DNA from: Staphylococcus simulans
GTDB lineage: Bacteria; Bacillota; Bacilli; Staphylococcales; Staphylococcaceae
Direction of reading: 5' to 3'
Length of the DNA: 51,564 nt
Assembly: GCF_002902285.1 (NCBI RefSeq)
Contig: NZ_PPRU01000055.1
Location: 1-51,564 of the forward strand
Below are positions 11,951-32,084 of this stretch, one piece after another. The translations under genes were made by a program, and so were the position numbers. The stretch's first letter is position 1; each line of letters starts with the position of its first letter. The notes beneath the pieces were generated by a model that saw nothing but the letters and a program-made list of their open reading frames with translations, did no database searches and was not told where the DNA came from.

Positions 11951-11979
11951 ATATTACAAAGTCTGACAGAAAAAGTCAA
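11951..11979 (-). promoter_or_regulatory. SigA promoter of the metNIQ operon
   Basis: Minus strand: -35 TTGACT (11974-11979), a 17-bp spacer, and -10 TAATAT (11951-11956), about 30 bp before the riboswitch. With the riboswitch and the two terminators it accounts for the 412-bp gene-free stretch 11694-12105. Confidence 0.8.
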
Positions 11980-12055
11980 CATTATTTTTCAGAAATTTAG
12001 ATAAATTTATTCAATTCAAAAAATCTAAAATAAGAAAGCGATTACATTACTCGCA

Positions 12056-12086
12056 ATAAAAAGAACCAGGCCGAAGCCCGGTTCTT
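12056..12086 (-). terminator. Terminator of the collagen-like adhesin gene
   Basis: Minus strand: stem AAGAACCGGGC, loop TTCG, GCCTGGTTCTT, then TTTATT. It lies 20 bp past the stop codon of the giant gene. Confidence 0.92.
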
Positions 12087-12105
12087 ACATACTTAGAATT
12101 TAATC

Positions 12106-22884
<10,779 letters not shown>

Positions 22885-22960
22885 GATGTCCTCCGTTTAG
22901 TACTTTTGTACATAAAATAATAATGTTTCAAAATGTTTGTTTTTCTCTCACATTCGACTC

Positions 22961-23013
22961 ATTATAGCAAAGTTTTGTACCATTTAGTATAGCAAAACTT
23001 AATTTTTAGTGAA
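22961..23013 (-). promoter_or_regulatory. Probable promoter region of the collagen-like adhesin gene
   Basis: Minus strand: two extended -10 elements stand 25 bp apart. TGCTATACT (-10 at 22986-22991) has TTCACT at 23008-23013, a 16-bp spacer. TGCTATAAT (-10 at 22961-22966) has no clear -35. Both sit in a repeated TTTGCTATA context. Beyond these and the terminator near 23255 I see nothing in the gene-free stretch 22885-23282. Confidence 0.45.
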
Positions 23014-23230
23014 TTTGTTCGTGTTTGCACATCTAATTTCACTCAAATTTCTAATCAATCCATTTTCAGCCTCAATTTTTGACAATATTTTGTATCACAA
23101 ATTAATATGTTCTTAAAATTTCTCTTTAATTCGTGTATACTATCTCGAAATAATCTATATGACTTTTCTACGCACATCTCATAGTTATTAATTTTATGTA
23201 TAAGAAATATTCATCATCAGTTTCTTAAAT

Positions 23231-23279
23231 TAGCATAAAAAGAACTGAACCTTCCATTAAAAGAAAGTCCAGTTCTTTA
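23231..23279 (-). terminator. Terminator of the DUF4015 lipoprotein gene
   Basis: Minus strand: AAAGAACTG (23270-23278) pairs with CAGTTCTTT (23239-23247), followed by TTTATG. It lies directly after the stop codon. Confidence 0.8.
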
Positions 23280-23282
23280 ATT

Positions 23283-24542
23283 TTATTGATGATCTTTTTT
23301 GTCTTGATTATCTTCTTTCTCTTGCTTATCTTCATTTTCTTTTTCTTTAGCTTTTTCACTCTTTTCCGGTGAATAGTTCACACCTTGCGTATATTCATTT
23401 GAAGCATCCCAAAGTAAGAATTCATTGATACCGTGATCACGTAACGCTTGAATTTGATCAGACACCGCTTCTGCATCATAACTCTTATAATTCCCTGCAC
23501 CTAAATAACTTGCAGTGAAATCTTGCAGCCAAGGACGTGTTTTCGGTTTATGGTCTGCTTTCTTCAATACATCTGATTCTTTCTCTAAGTACTTGTCTAC
23601 TGTTTTATAAGGTTCTAAGTCAGGATGCTCAATCCCAAAGTCACCAGGGCTCCAATGTGATGGATATATCATAGAAGAAATCACATCTACATTCTCCGCA
23701 ATTTTAGGGAAACTTTGACCAATACCCGGTGCTTCTTCTACTGTCGCAGAGTAACCAAAGACGTCTGCAGAAATTTGCGCATCTAAAGGATGAATTTCTT
23801 TACGTGCTGATTTTAGGAACTGCGTAATACTATCAACACGTTGTTGTGTATTATCCATATCATCGCCTTTATATTTACCATTAGAATATACTAAATCTTT
23901 GTCCATATTTTCAAAGCCTTCTGGGAAGCGTACATAGTCGAATTGTACTTCTCTAAATCCAGCCTTTGCTGCTGCTTTTGCGACATCAATATTATAATCT
24001 CTGACTTCTTTTTTGAATGGATTTAAGAATTTATCACCGCCATCACTTTCCCAAACTTCGCCATTCTTCTCTTTAAATGACCAATCTGGGTGGGCTTCCG
24101 CTGCACGTGCATCTTTAAACGTTACAACTCTGGCAATCGGATAGACATTGTTCTTCTTTAACGTCTTCATCAACTTTTTAAGATTGACCATTTCCGTTGT
24201 ATTCTTTTGAATCAGTTTATTATCTGAATTCAAGTCCATGGTAATATTACCTGTATCGTCTTTAACATCAATCACCATAGCGTTCAAATCTGTATCGTTA
24301 ATCATTTTGATTAATTCATCAAAGCGTTCACCTTGAAGGGTCCCAGGTGTCACATAAATTCCTTTAACCCCTTCTTTAGGGTATTTAATTTTATTTTTAT
24401 TATCGTTATGCTTCTCTGATTGTTGATGTTCTGCGGACTTGTTGTCATTCTTTGAAGTTGAATCATTATTACCGCATGCTGTAAGGATCAAAGTACTCGC
24501 TGCAGCTATAGTCAGCACGCGTTTCATCAATTTTATCGTCAT
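23283..24542 (-). CDS. Lipoprotein with DUF4015 glycoside-hydrolase-like domain
   Basis: About 419 residues. The signal peptide ends in a lipobox (LILTAC, Cys23 from the chosen start), then comes a charged linker rich in Lys/Asp/His. The body matches the DUF4015 putative glycosidase family (TIM barrel): VKGIYVTPGTL opens it, then VIDVKDDTGNI, REVQFDYVRFPEG, ISADVFGYSA, SSMIYPSHWSPGDFG and FLLWDASNEYT. The C-terminus is a highly charged Lys/Glu tail. The start is uncertain: an upstream TTG at 24560 has no ribosome binding site, and an internal ATG at 24527 also fits the signal peptide. Extracellular; a role in cell-envelope polysaccharide turnover is inference, and the substrate is unknown. 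Confidence 0.8.
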   Translation of the reverse strand: MTIKLMKRVLTIAAASTLILTACGNNDSTSKNDNKSAEHQQSEKHNDNKNKIKYPKEGVKGIYVTPGTLQGERFDELIKMINDTDLNAMVIDVKDDTGNITMDLNSDNKLIQKNTTEMVNLKKLMKTLKKNNVYPIARVVTFKDARAAEAHPDWSFKEKNGEVWESDGGDKFLNPFKKEVRDYNIDVAKAAAKAGFREVQFDYVRFPEGFENMDKDLVYSNGKYKGDDMDNTQQRVDSITQFLKSARKEIHPLDAQISADVFGYSATVEEAPGIGQSFPKIAENVDVISSMIYPSHWSPGDFGIEHPDLEPYKTVDKYLEKESDVLKKADHKPKTRPWLQDFTASYLGAGNYKSYDAEAVSDQIQALRDHGINEFLLWDASNEYTQGVNYSPEKSEKAKEKENEDKQEKEDNQDKKDHQ

Positions 24543-24720
24543 CCCTTCATCATAAATCAACAGTTATAATTATTTTATACATTTCATGAACAAAAATAAT
24601 AAACTATCATCACTATTCTAGCTTAACGAAATCGTTGATAGTTGGCAATGAAATTCCTGTTTCTATTTAAAATCTAGCGAAAATTGATTTCATCACGCAT
24701 TTATTGATGAAACAAAACAC

Positions 24721-24747
24721 CTTTAATTCACTTGTGTATATGGGTAT
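24721..24747 (+). promoter_or_regulatory. SigB-like promoter of the AlkA-type gene
   Basis: CTTTAA (24721-24726), a 15-bp spacer and GGGTAT (24742-24747) match the general-stress SigB consensus GTTTAA-N12-15-GGGTAT at 11 of 12 positions. The start codon is 33 bp downstream of the -10. Confidence 0.6.
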
Positions 24748-24779
24748 AGAAGAATAAGACGTTATTTAGGAGAATGAGA

Positions 24780-25808
24780 ATGCGACTAAAATTGACTACA
24801 CTCACACATTTCTATTATCAATTACCAGAATATAATCTGACAGAAGTCGATGACAGTTGGTATCGTCAAACCTTACACTTTCACCTTTATTACCAGCCAC
24901 CCTATTCATTTGAAACACTACTTCAATTCTTAGATCGACGGGCAATTCCAGGTGTGGAGTCTGTATGTGATGATACGTATTACCGTACAGCACTACTTCG
25001 ATCTGCATCACATATATTTAAAGGTTGGATTGCGGTTACACAAGATGATGAACAAAATGCTTTAGCACTCACATTCAGTGCGAGCCTCTATCCTGTGTTA
25101 TCTCAAATCATTACACGCATACGTCACCTCTTCGATTTAGATTATCCTCCACAAGCATCAAGAGAAGTATTGAAGGCTTCATGGATGGATTCAAGTACCA
25201 GAATGCCAGGTGGCTTTGATGGTTTTGAGGTCAGTGTACGTACAGTATTAGGACAACAAATTACGGTACAAGCTGCGACGACGCTAGCCGGTCGTTTAGT
25301 TCATGCCTTAGGAACTCCTTTTGTCTTAGATTTACCTGGTTTATCTGCTTTCTTCCCACCTGCAGAGACACTCATTGCGGCAGGTAAAGCTAATAGTCTA
25401 GAAGGCGGCAAAGGTATCAGCGATGTTTTAGGACCACTTGGTATTACAGGTAGACGTGCTTCAACCATTGAAGCCATTGCTCGTGCATTAGTTAATGGAG
25501 AAATTCAGCTCAAACCTTACCCAATATGGAAAGATAAACAGATAGATACAGAAATCATGACTCAAATTGAAGTTGAAATGAAACGTTTATTAGCTATCAA
25601 AGGGATCGGCCCTTGGACTGCACATGCGATCGGTATGCGTGCTTTAGGATATCCCGATGCCTTCTTAGAATCTGACATTGGTGTCATCAAAGCTTTGAAA
25701 GCTTTATATCCTGAGTCAGAAGAAGCCGAAACTTCAAAAGGCCGGTTAGCTCTCGCTGAAGCTTGGCGTCCAATGCGCAGTTATGTGGTTATGAATTTAT
25801 GGAAATAA
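24780..25808 (+). CDS. alkA: AlkA-type 3-methyladenine DNA glycosylase
   Basis: 342 residues. It excises alkylated bases (3-methyladenine and others) to start base-excision repair. The N-terminal part (about 1-110) corresponds to the AlkA N-domain, with LDRRAIPGVE and a long beta-rich region. The HhH-GPD core has VRTVLGQQITVQAA and the helix-hairpin-helix LLAIKGIGPWTAHAIGMRALG. The catalytic Asp is in FLESDIG (about residue 299). The ATG at 24780 was preferred to the one at 24774 because AGGAG lies 7 nt before it; the earlier ATG touches the ribosome binding site. The gene is monocistronic, with no adjacent ada. A SigB-like promoter suggests stress induction. Confidence 0.88.
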   Translation: MRLKLTTLTHFYYQLPEYNLTEVDDSWYRQTLHFHLYYQPPYSFETLLQFLDRRAIPGVESVCDDTYYRTALLRSASHIFKGWIAVTQDDEQNALALTFSASLYPVLSQIITRIRHLFDLDYPPQASREVLKASWMDSSTRMPGGFDGFEVSVRTVLGQQITVQAATTLAGRLVHALGTPFVLDLPGLSAFFPPAETLIAAGKANSLEGGKGISDVLGPLGITGRRASTIEAIARALVNGEIQLKPYPIWKDKQIDTEIMTQIEVEMKRLLAIKGIGPWTAHAIGMRALGYPDAFLESDIGVIKALKALYPESEEAETSKGRLALAEAWRPMRSYVVMNLWK

Positions 25809-25816
25809 ATGATACA

Positions 25817-25866
25817 AAAACGTCCTCCACTTTGAAAAATACTCAAATTGGAGGACGTTTCTTTTA
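25817..25866. terminator. Bidirectional terminator between alkA and the Dcu gene
   Basis: A stem of AAACGTCCTCCA against TGGAGGACGTTT, with extra pairing towards the loop, flanked by A and T runs. It serves converging genes on both strands. Confidence 0.85.
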
Positions 25867-25870
25867 TGAA

Positions 25871-27178
25871 TTAATAACCAAGCAATGCTTTAATACTAAA
25901 TCCGACAATCACAGAAACTGTAATCGCAAAGAAGCCAGGTAATATAAAGCTGGTTGGTTTTGTTTGTTTCGTTTCATCTAAATCTACCGCAAATAATAAC
26001 GTTGGTTGTGCTGGAATGACGAAGTTAACATTTAAAGTTTGCGCCATCGCAATAAAGTACATCGGCGGCACACCCATACTCATCAGAATCGGCAACATAA
26101 TAGATGCTGTCGCTGATTGTGAAATCACCACAATCGTAACGAGTGAGACTAATATAATCACAAGCCAAGGCACTTGTTGAATCACACCGCCGATTTGTTC
26201 TGTCATAATTTTTTTATTGCCTGGGGCTGTGAAAATCGTCGCACCAAGCCAACCAGGTCCAAGTACTGCGAATAATGCCCCAATCGCAGATTGTGTAATA
26301 TGACTATCCAAAATATCTCTCGTATTTAATTTAACTAAGACTAAGTTGATTGCGGCACTCATATACATAAAGAGCTGCACAATTTCAGTCGTTTCAAGTT
26401 TAACTGTTTCTCCATTGACTTTAAATGTCGGTACTAAATCTGAGAAAATACCAAACATTAAAATTAACCCGACCCCTAATAAAAAGACCAAAACACCTAA
26501 TTTCACACGAGGTGAAAATTTCGTTTGTAGGGGTTGTGCTTCAATATCTTCCATAATATCTGTCGCAAATTGGCTAGGATTCATCTTACGACGTCTACCG
26601 ACTACTGTACAATAAACACTCAGTGCTAACATACTAATAATCGCTGTCGGCATAACGATAGATAGGTATTTGCCCATCGTAACACCTGTCACTGCCAATG
26701 TCGCAATAATATAAGCCGTCGCAGAAGCTGCTGGACTACATAATAATGCTAAGTTAGCCGTTAACACCGATGCTGTTAATGGACGTTTCGGTTGAATCCC
26801 TGCACGTGTCGCAGTTTTAGCGATAATCGGTTCTAGTGATAAAGCAATATTTGTTGTCCCGATACCGAAGACAAAAATAAAGACAATCATGGGTGCGATA
26901 AAGATGATAGATTTCGGATAGCGCTCAATCACTTTAGAAGCAAGGTAAACTAAGTAATCAATACCACCTGTAGCTTGTAAGGTTCCACCCGCAATCCCAA
27001 TGGATAAAATAATCAATACCGCTGTAACAGGTGCTGAACCTGGCGGCAGACCAAAGATAAAAATCATGATCAGCTGTGCCACAATTGCGAAGATACCGCA
27101 ACCCAGTGCACCTGCCAGCCGTAACCCCATCAGTATGGCCAGAATCATGATAATAATTTCTGTGATAAATAGAAACAT
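25871..27178 (-). CDS. Anaerobic C4-dicarboxylate transporter (Dcu family)
   Basis: A 435-residue integral membrane protein with about 10-12 TM helices. The pattern GGIDYLVYLASKVIERYPK, the GTTNIALSLEPIIA motif and RPLTASVLTANLALLCSPAA match DcuA/DcuB-type carriers, which exchange fumarate, malate or aspartate for succinate during anaerobic growth. The ATG has a GAGGAG ribosome binding site. It stands alone between two terminators. DcuA and DcuB cannot be told apart here. The neighbouring deaminating amino-acid operon makes a fermentative role plausible, but this is inference. Confidence 0.85.
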   Translation of the reverse strand: MFLFITEIIIMILAILMGLRLAGALGCGIFAIVAQLIMIFIFGLPPGSAPVTAVLIILSIGIAGGTLQATGGIDYLVYLASKVIERYPKSIIFIAPMIVFIFVFGIGTTNIALSLEPIIAKTATRAGIQPKRPLTASVLTANLALLCSPAASATAYIIATLAVTGVTMGKYLSIVMPTAIISMLALSVYCTVVGRRRKMNPSQFATDIMEDIEAQPLQTKFSPRVKLGVLVFLLGVGLILMFGIFSDLVPTFKVNGETVKLETTEIVQLFMYMSAAINLVLVKLNTRDILDSHITQSAIGALFAVLGPGWLGATIFTAPGNKKIMTEQIGGVIQQVPWLVIILVSLVTIVVISQSATASIMLPILMSMGVPPMYFIAMAQTLNVNFVIPAQPTLLFAVDLDETKQTKPTSFILPGFFAITVSVIVGFSIKALLGY

Positions 27179-27328
27179 TTTAACTCCTCACTTTAGTATC
27201 TCTATATTGTGAAAAAGATAACATAGTCCAGTTTATCACGATTGCGTCACAATTTGGTAAGTCAAAATTACTAAAATATGAAAGTTTAGTGAATACAATT
27301 TTCTAAAATAACAACTTATAAATATGTA

Positions 27329-27363
27329 TGAAAAAAAGCCCTGGCACGTAGCCAAGGCTTTAA
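27329..27363 (-). terminator. Terminator of the catalase gene
   Basis: Minus strand: AAAGCCTTGGC (27351-27361), loop TACGT, GCCAGGGCTTT, then TTTTC. It lies just past the catalase stop. Confidence 0.9.
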
Positions 27364-27373
27364 ATATTGAATA

Positions 27374-29371
27374 CTATGCTCTATCCCAATAACGTACTTG
27401 ATCAAATGCTTTCACAATTGTTTGTGGATCATCTGATACAAAGATACCCGGCGCATCTAATTTCACTTTACCATCTTGTAAGTCTTTAGAAGCCGCTTCA
27501 TTAAAGATAATTGGTTTCTTATGCTTATAAGATAACGCCGCAAACTCTTCAGCATCTGGAATTAAACCATTGCCATCTGACAAGATGACTAAGCTGTCGA
27601 ATAATGTCGCATGCGCTGTATCATACGTTTCATTGATTGAGATCTCATCAGACAAGTCTTTTTGTTGCTTGCCGACAAACGCATAGTTTAAACCATGCTC
27701 TGCGAATGTTTTCGCATAATTTTTCAATGTTTCTGCGTCAATATCACCGTTCACTAATACTGCCACTGAATGACCTGGTAATGGACGGTCATATTTTTCC
27801 ATAGTCAATTGACTGTCTTTCTTATCTGATTTTACTTCTTCATTTTCTTCTGGCACTTGTACACCCACATTGTCTGCGACACGTTCAGCTAATTCACGAT
27901 CAATTTTATTTAATTGATTCACTGCACGTTGACGCACATCCATGCTTTTACATTTACCGATTTCAAATGAGAAGCCATCCACTGTATGGTCAAATTCAGG
28001 TTTTGTTAAACTGTTCAGATATAGTTTCGCTTGTGAATAGTAATCTTTGAAACTGTCACTGCGTTTACGGATTTTGTGTCCTTCTACTTTTTCAGGATAG
28101 TGTACATAACCGCCTTCTGCTTTTGAACTTGTGAATGGGCAGTTGCCTTCTAAAGCATTCTTATGATAAGACGTTTGACCTTCATGAATGTTCATTTGAT
28201 GCATCGCATCACGTTGGTTGTTACGTACTTTATTCACAGGACGGTTGATTGGAATTTGGTTGAAGTTTGGTCCGCCTAAACGTGAGATTTGTGTATCTGT
28301 GTAAGAGAATAGACGTCCTTGTAGTAATGGGTCATTTGAGAAGTCGATACCTGGTACGACATGACCTGGGTGGAATGCGACTTGTTCGATTTCATCAAAG
28401 ACATTATCTACGTTTCGGTTCAATGTCATTTTACCAACGACTTTAACTGGCACTTCATCTTCTGGCCAAATTTTTGTCGGATCTAATAAGTCGAAATCAA
28501 AGTCGAATTCTTGGTCTTCTCTTAAGATTTGCAAACCAAGTTCCCAAGCTGGATAGTCACCTTTTTCAATTGATTCATGTAAATCTTTACGGTGGAAATC
28601 GATATCTTTACCTTGTAAGATTTGCGCTTCATCCCATACAAGAGATTCTAATCCGTGAACTGGTCTCCAATGGAATTTCACGAAGAATGCTTCGCCTTGT
28701 GCATTGACTAAACGGTACGTATGTACACCGAAGCCTTCGATTTGTCTAATATTCTTAGGAATACCACGGTCACTCATTGCCCATACTGCAGTATGTGAAG
28801 TTTCTGGATTTTCTGCGAAGAAGTCCCAGAATGTATCGTGTGCTGTACCACCTTGTGGTGTTTCTGTATCGGGTTCAGGTTTAACTGCATGAATTAAATC
28901 CGGGAATTTGATTGCGTCTTGAATAAAGAATACAGGAATATCGTTACCGACTAAGTCAAAGATACCTTCATCTGTATAGAATTTCGTCGCAAAGCCACGT
29001 ACGTCTCTGACTGTATCTGGTGAACCTTTTGAACCTTGTACCGTTGAAATACGTACAAAGACAGGTGTCACTTTGTCAGGGTTTGTGAGGAAGTCTGCTG
29101 AAGTATACTCAGATAAATCTTCATAAACTTGGAATTCACCATGTGCACCAAAACCACGTGCGTGAACGACACGTTCAGGAATTCGTTCATGGTCAAAATG
29201 CATAATTTTCTCACGGAAATGGAAATCTTCTAATAGACTCGGTCCTCTTTCACCTGCTGTGAGTGTTAATTCATCTTCACTGACTTTTGTTCCATTATTC
29301 GTCGTCATCGGCTCGCCTTCATGACTTTTTCTGAATTGGTCTAATTGTTCTTGCTTTTTGTTTTTAGCCAC
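27374..29371 (-). CDS. katE: Large-subunit (HPII/KatE-type) heme catalase
   Basis: 665 residues, much longer than the usual staphylococcal small-subunit catalase of about 505. The core has the distal His70 (VVHARGFGAHG), Asn143 (FDLVGNDIPVFF) and the proximal heme ligand Tyr357 (RLFSYTDTQISRLGGPN). A C-terminal flavodoxin/amidotransferase-like domain (about 530-660, from GHSVAVLVNGDID) marks the clade II large catalases. It converts hydrogen peroxide to water and oxygen in the cytosol. The start is GTG at 29369-29371 with AGGAGG 8 nt upstream. It is monocistronic; a SigB-like promoter lies 38 bp upstream of the start. Confidence 0.93.
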   Translation of the reverse strand: MAKNKKQEQLDQFRKSHEGEPMTTNNGTKVSEDELTLTAGERGPSLLEDFHFREKIMHFDHERIPERVVHARGFGAHGEFQVYEDLSEYTSADFLTNPDKVTPVFVRISTVQGSKGSPDTVRDVRGFATKFYTDEGIFDLVGNDIPVFFIQDAIKFPDLIHAVKPEPDTETPQGGTAHDTFWDFFAENPETSHTAVWAMSDRGIPKNIRQIEGFGVHTYRLVNAQGEAFFVKFHWRPVHGLESLVWDEAQILQGKDIDFHRKDLHESIEKGDYPAWELGLQILREDQEFDFDFDLLDPTKIWPEDEVPVKVVGKMTLNRNVDNVFDEIEQVAFHPGHVVPGIDFSNDPLLQGRLFSYTDTQISRLGGPNFNQIPINRPVNKVRNNQRDAMHQMNIHEGQTSYHKNALEGNCPFTSSKAEGGYVHYPEKVEGHKIRKRSDSFKDYYSQAKLYLNSLTKPEFDHTVDGFSFEIGKCKSMDVRQRAVNQLNKIDRELAERVADNVGVQVPEENEEVKSDKKDSQLTMEKYDRPLPGHSVAVLVNGDIDAETLKNYAKTFAEHGLNYAFVGKQQKDLSDEISINETYDTAHATLFDSLVILSDGNGLIPDAEEFAALSYKHKKPIIFNEAASKDLQDGKVKLDAPGIFVSDDPQTIVKAFDQVRYWDRA

Positions 29372-29408
29372 ACAAATAACCTCCTATATATTAAGTCCTA
29401 ATTATGAG

Positions 29409-29433
29409 TTTCCCGTTTCATTTTAAACAAAAC
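29409..29433 (-). promoter_or_regulatory. Candidate SigB promoter of katE
   Basis: Minus strand: GTTTTG (29428-29433), a 13-bp spacer and GGGAAA (29409-29414). The -10 fits the SigB form GGGWAW and the -35 fits GTTTAA at 4 of 6. It would give a leader of about 30 nt. Confidence 0.45.
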
Positions 29434-29548
29434 ACTTTTTGTTTTTGGAGATAATTTTAATACAAAATTTATAAAAATTTACAATCGTATTCACATGTTT
29501 AACACGGTATGTTTTACTATTAGTTCAAAATCCTTTTTTAGTGATAGA

Positions 29549-29600
29549 AACAAAAAGGAAGTCACTTCATGACGCTGACCATGAAAGACTTCCTTCTTTA
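29549..29600 (-). terminator. Terminator of the ald-tdcB-permease operon
   Basis: Minus strand: AAGGAAGTC...CATG pairs with CATGA...GACTTCCTT, then TTTTTG. It lies about 50 bp beyond the permease stop. Confidence 0.85.
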
Positions 29601-29648
29601 ATTTGAAAGGTATAAATATAGAGGGTGAATGAATTTTAGAATACTAGC

Positions 29649-30971
29649 TTATGACTTTACTTGTGCTTTCTTATAATAATAAATTGGAATTCCTGCTAAG
29701 GTCACGACAATCCCGATGATTGCCAGTACAGGTTGTGTAATTAATGTGTTAATTAATACGAATATACCTGCCGCTAAGGCAATGATTGGAATCACTGGGT
29801 ACAACGGCACACGGTAAGGTCGTTGTAATTCAGGTTCTCGTTTGCGTAAAAGTATGACCGCTAGGAAAGCCATACAATAGAATGTCCAAATAACGAAAAT
29901 CAACATGTTCGTAATCGTATCAAACGCACCTAACAACATCATTATTGTAGCGATAACCAATTGAATGACACCGCCTAACCAAGGTGTATCTGATGGCGTT
30001 AAGCTTAAGAATGCGCGTTTAAATGGTAATTGATCGATTTGTGCCATCGCATAAGGAATCCTCATGCCTGTCATCGTATAACCGTTCATGGTACCGTACA
30101 CAGAAATCAAAATACCGATAGTGATAATCTTGCCGCCGCTTGCGCCGAATAGAATAGATGAAGCATCACTTGCGGCATTTAAGTTACCTACGATATGTTC
30201 AATCGGCAAGGTCATTAAGAACGTTGCGTTGATTAATAAATACACAACCATAATTAAGCCAATACCTAAAGCAATCGCGCCAGGTAAATCTTTCTTAGGA
30301 TTCTTCATTTCCCCGGCAATATTACCGACATGAATCCATCCGTCGTATGCGAACATTGTCGCAAGCAAGCCGCTTCCAATCGCTTCAAACCAACCAGAAC
30401 TTGTACCATTCACCACTGGGAATAAAGAGAATGATACTTCGCTGCTTTGGAAGAAGCCGAATAATACAATCATCGCAATTGGGATTAATTTAATTACCAA
30501 CGTAATAGATTGGAGTAATCCGCCTGCCTTTGATCCTAATAAGTTGATTAACAACAATGTTAACGCACTCATAACAGCGATAGGCACTAAATAAATAATG
30601 TTAAGATGAAACAAGTTGATAATTTGCGTACCGAATATAATCGCCAGTGCGGCTACGTTTGCGGGAAAATAGATGAACCCTTGTGCCCATCCAGATAAGA
30701 ATCCCCAGAAGTTGCCATACGTATATTCGATATATTTTGTCAGACCACCTGTTTCAGGAATGGCAGCTGCTAACTCAGCACCTGTCAAACCTGCACAAAT
30801 GGTAATCAGTCCTCCAAGGAACCAAACTAACATTGCCATACTCGTTGAGCCGGTCACTTCAGTGACACTGGAAACTTTGAAGAAGACGCCAGCACCGATT
30901 ACCGAACCCATAACGAGAGAAAGTGCAGCAAAGAAACCTATATTTTTCTTTAAGGCTTTATCACTACTCAT
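29649..30971 (-). CDS. APC-family amino acid permease (SteT-like)
   Basis: 440 residues, about 12 TM helices. The GSVIGAGVFFK motif in TM1 is the unwound substrate-binding segment of APC/LAT-type carriers, and ETGGLTKYIEYTYG follows TM2. It resembles the serine/threonine exchanger SteT group. The start has GGAGG 8 nt upstream. It is the third gene after ald and tdcB, with a 30-bp gap to tdcB, so it most likely supplies the threonine, serine or alanine those enzymes deaminate. S. aureus has the same order of ald, threonine dehydratase and permease (established knowledge). Confidence 0.87.
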   Translation of the reverse strand: MSSDKALKKNIGFFAALSLVMGSVIGAGVFFKVSSVTEVTGSTSMAMLVWFLGGLITICAGLTGAELAAAIPETGGLTKYIEYTYGNFWGFLSGWAQGFIYFPANVAALAIIFGTQIINLFHLNIIYLVPIAVMSALTLLLINLLGSKAGGLLQSITLVIKLIPIAMIVLFGFFQSSEVSFSLFPVVNGTSSGWFEAIGSGLLATMFAYDGWIHVGNIAGEMKNPKKDLPGAIALGIGLIMVVYLLINATFLMTLPIEHIVGNLNAASDASSILFGASGGKIITIGILISVYGTMNGYTMTGMRIPYAMAQIDQLPFKRAFLSLTPSDTPWLGGVIQLVIATIMMLLGAFDTITNMLIFVIWTFYCMAFLAVILLRKREPELQRPYRVPLYPVIPIIALAAGIFVLINTLITQPVLAIIGIVVTLAGIPIYYYKKAQVKS

Positions 30972-31001
30972 CAGGTTTACCTCCGTTCTGTCTTATTTCG
31001 G

Positions 31002-32042
31002 TTAACCTACTACACCTTCACTAGTATCGGCAGGTTCGAGTAATGTATCAATAATATGTGACACGCGTGTTAAATCGACGTTTCCACCAGACACGAGTGC
31101 GACTGTTGTTTTGTTTTTCAACCATTTCGGATCAATTTTACCGCTTAGAATTGCTGCTGTCGGTAACGCACCGGCTCCTTCTGTGATAATTTTTGCGCGT
31201 TGCATTAAGTGACGCATCGCATTAGAAATCTCATCTTCAGTCACTAAGATAAATTCATCAACTAATTTATCTGCGACTTCATATGTTTTTTCACCTGGAA
31301 TTGCGACTTCTGTACCGTCCGCAATGGTATGTGCAGTAAATTGTGACGTAATCTTACCTTGTTTCACAGATTCTGCCATACCATGCACATTCTCTGCTTG
31401 TACGCCAATGACATGGATAGACGGGTTGAATGATTTTAATGCGGTCGCAACACCTGAAATCAAACCGCCACCACCAACAGGTACAATCACCGTGTTGACG
31501 TTCCAAATACTGTCTAAAATTTCAAGTCCGATTGTGCCTTGTCCAGCCATTACTTCATTGTCATCGTAAGGATGAACAATCGTTTTGCCCGTTTCTTTCG
31601 CAAGCTGTTCCATATAGAGGCGAGAATCATTGAATGTCTCTCCTTTCAATATGACTTCTGCACCATAACCTCTGGTAGCTTCTTGTTTAGCGATAGGTGC
31701 TTCTTCTGGCATAATCACAGTCGCTTTAATACCTAATAACTTACCGGTCAGCGCAAGTCCTTGTGCATGGTTCCCAGCTGACGCGGTAATGATACCTTTT
31801 TCTTTTTGTTCTTCTGTCAGATGTAAAATTTTATTCAAGGCACCGCGATATTTGAATGAACCCGTGAACTGCATGTTTTCTAATTTCAAATAAACATCTC
31901 CGCCAGTGATATCATTACTTAAGAACATGGATTGGATTAGCGGTGTTTTACGCACGTAATCACGAATCATCATTTTCGCTTCTTTAATGTCTTGAATATT
32001 ACAATATTTCTCCGTTTGCATTACTGTACTGTTTACTGTCAT
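31002..32042 (-). CDS. tdcB: Threonine dehydratase, catabolic
   Basis: 346 residues, PLP fold type II. It converts threonine to 2-oxobutyrate and ammonia. The PLP Lys is in GSFKYRGA (Lys64), the phosphate-binding glycine loop is VGGGGLISG, and SAGNHAQG binds the substrate carboxylate. No C-terminal ACT-like regulatory domain is present beyond about residue 330, so this is the short catabolic form rather than the biosynthetic IlvA of more than 400 residues. The ATG has GGAGAG upstream. It is the second gene of the ald operon (42-bp gap after ald). Confidence 0.92.
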   Translation of the reverse strand: MTVNSTVMQTEKYCNIQDIKEAKMMIRDYVRKTPLIQSMFLSNDITGGDVYLKLENMQFTGSFKYRGALNKILHLTEEQKEKGIITASAGNHAQGLALTGKLLGIKATVIMPEEAPIAKQEATRGYGAEVILKGETFNDSRLYMEQLAKETGKTIVHPYDDNEVMAGQGTIGLEILDSIWNVNTVIVPVGGGGLISGVATALKSFNPSIHVIGVQAENVHGMAESVKQGKITSQFTAHTIADGTEVAIPGEKTYEVADKLVDEFILVTEDEISNAMRHLMQRAKIITEGAGALPTAAILSGKIDPKWLKNKTTVALVSGGNVDLTRVSHIIDTLLEPADTSEGVVG

Positions 32043-32084
32043 TTCGCTCTCTCCATTTCTCTTTATATAGGGTAATTATTTCGC

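Noticed and set aside
27200..27270. Crp/Rex-type operator upstream of the Dcu gene (TTGTGACGCAATCGTGATAA)
   Set aside because: The half sites are in direct rather than inverted orientation, so the palindrome required by these regulators is missing.
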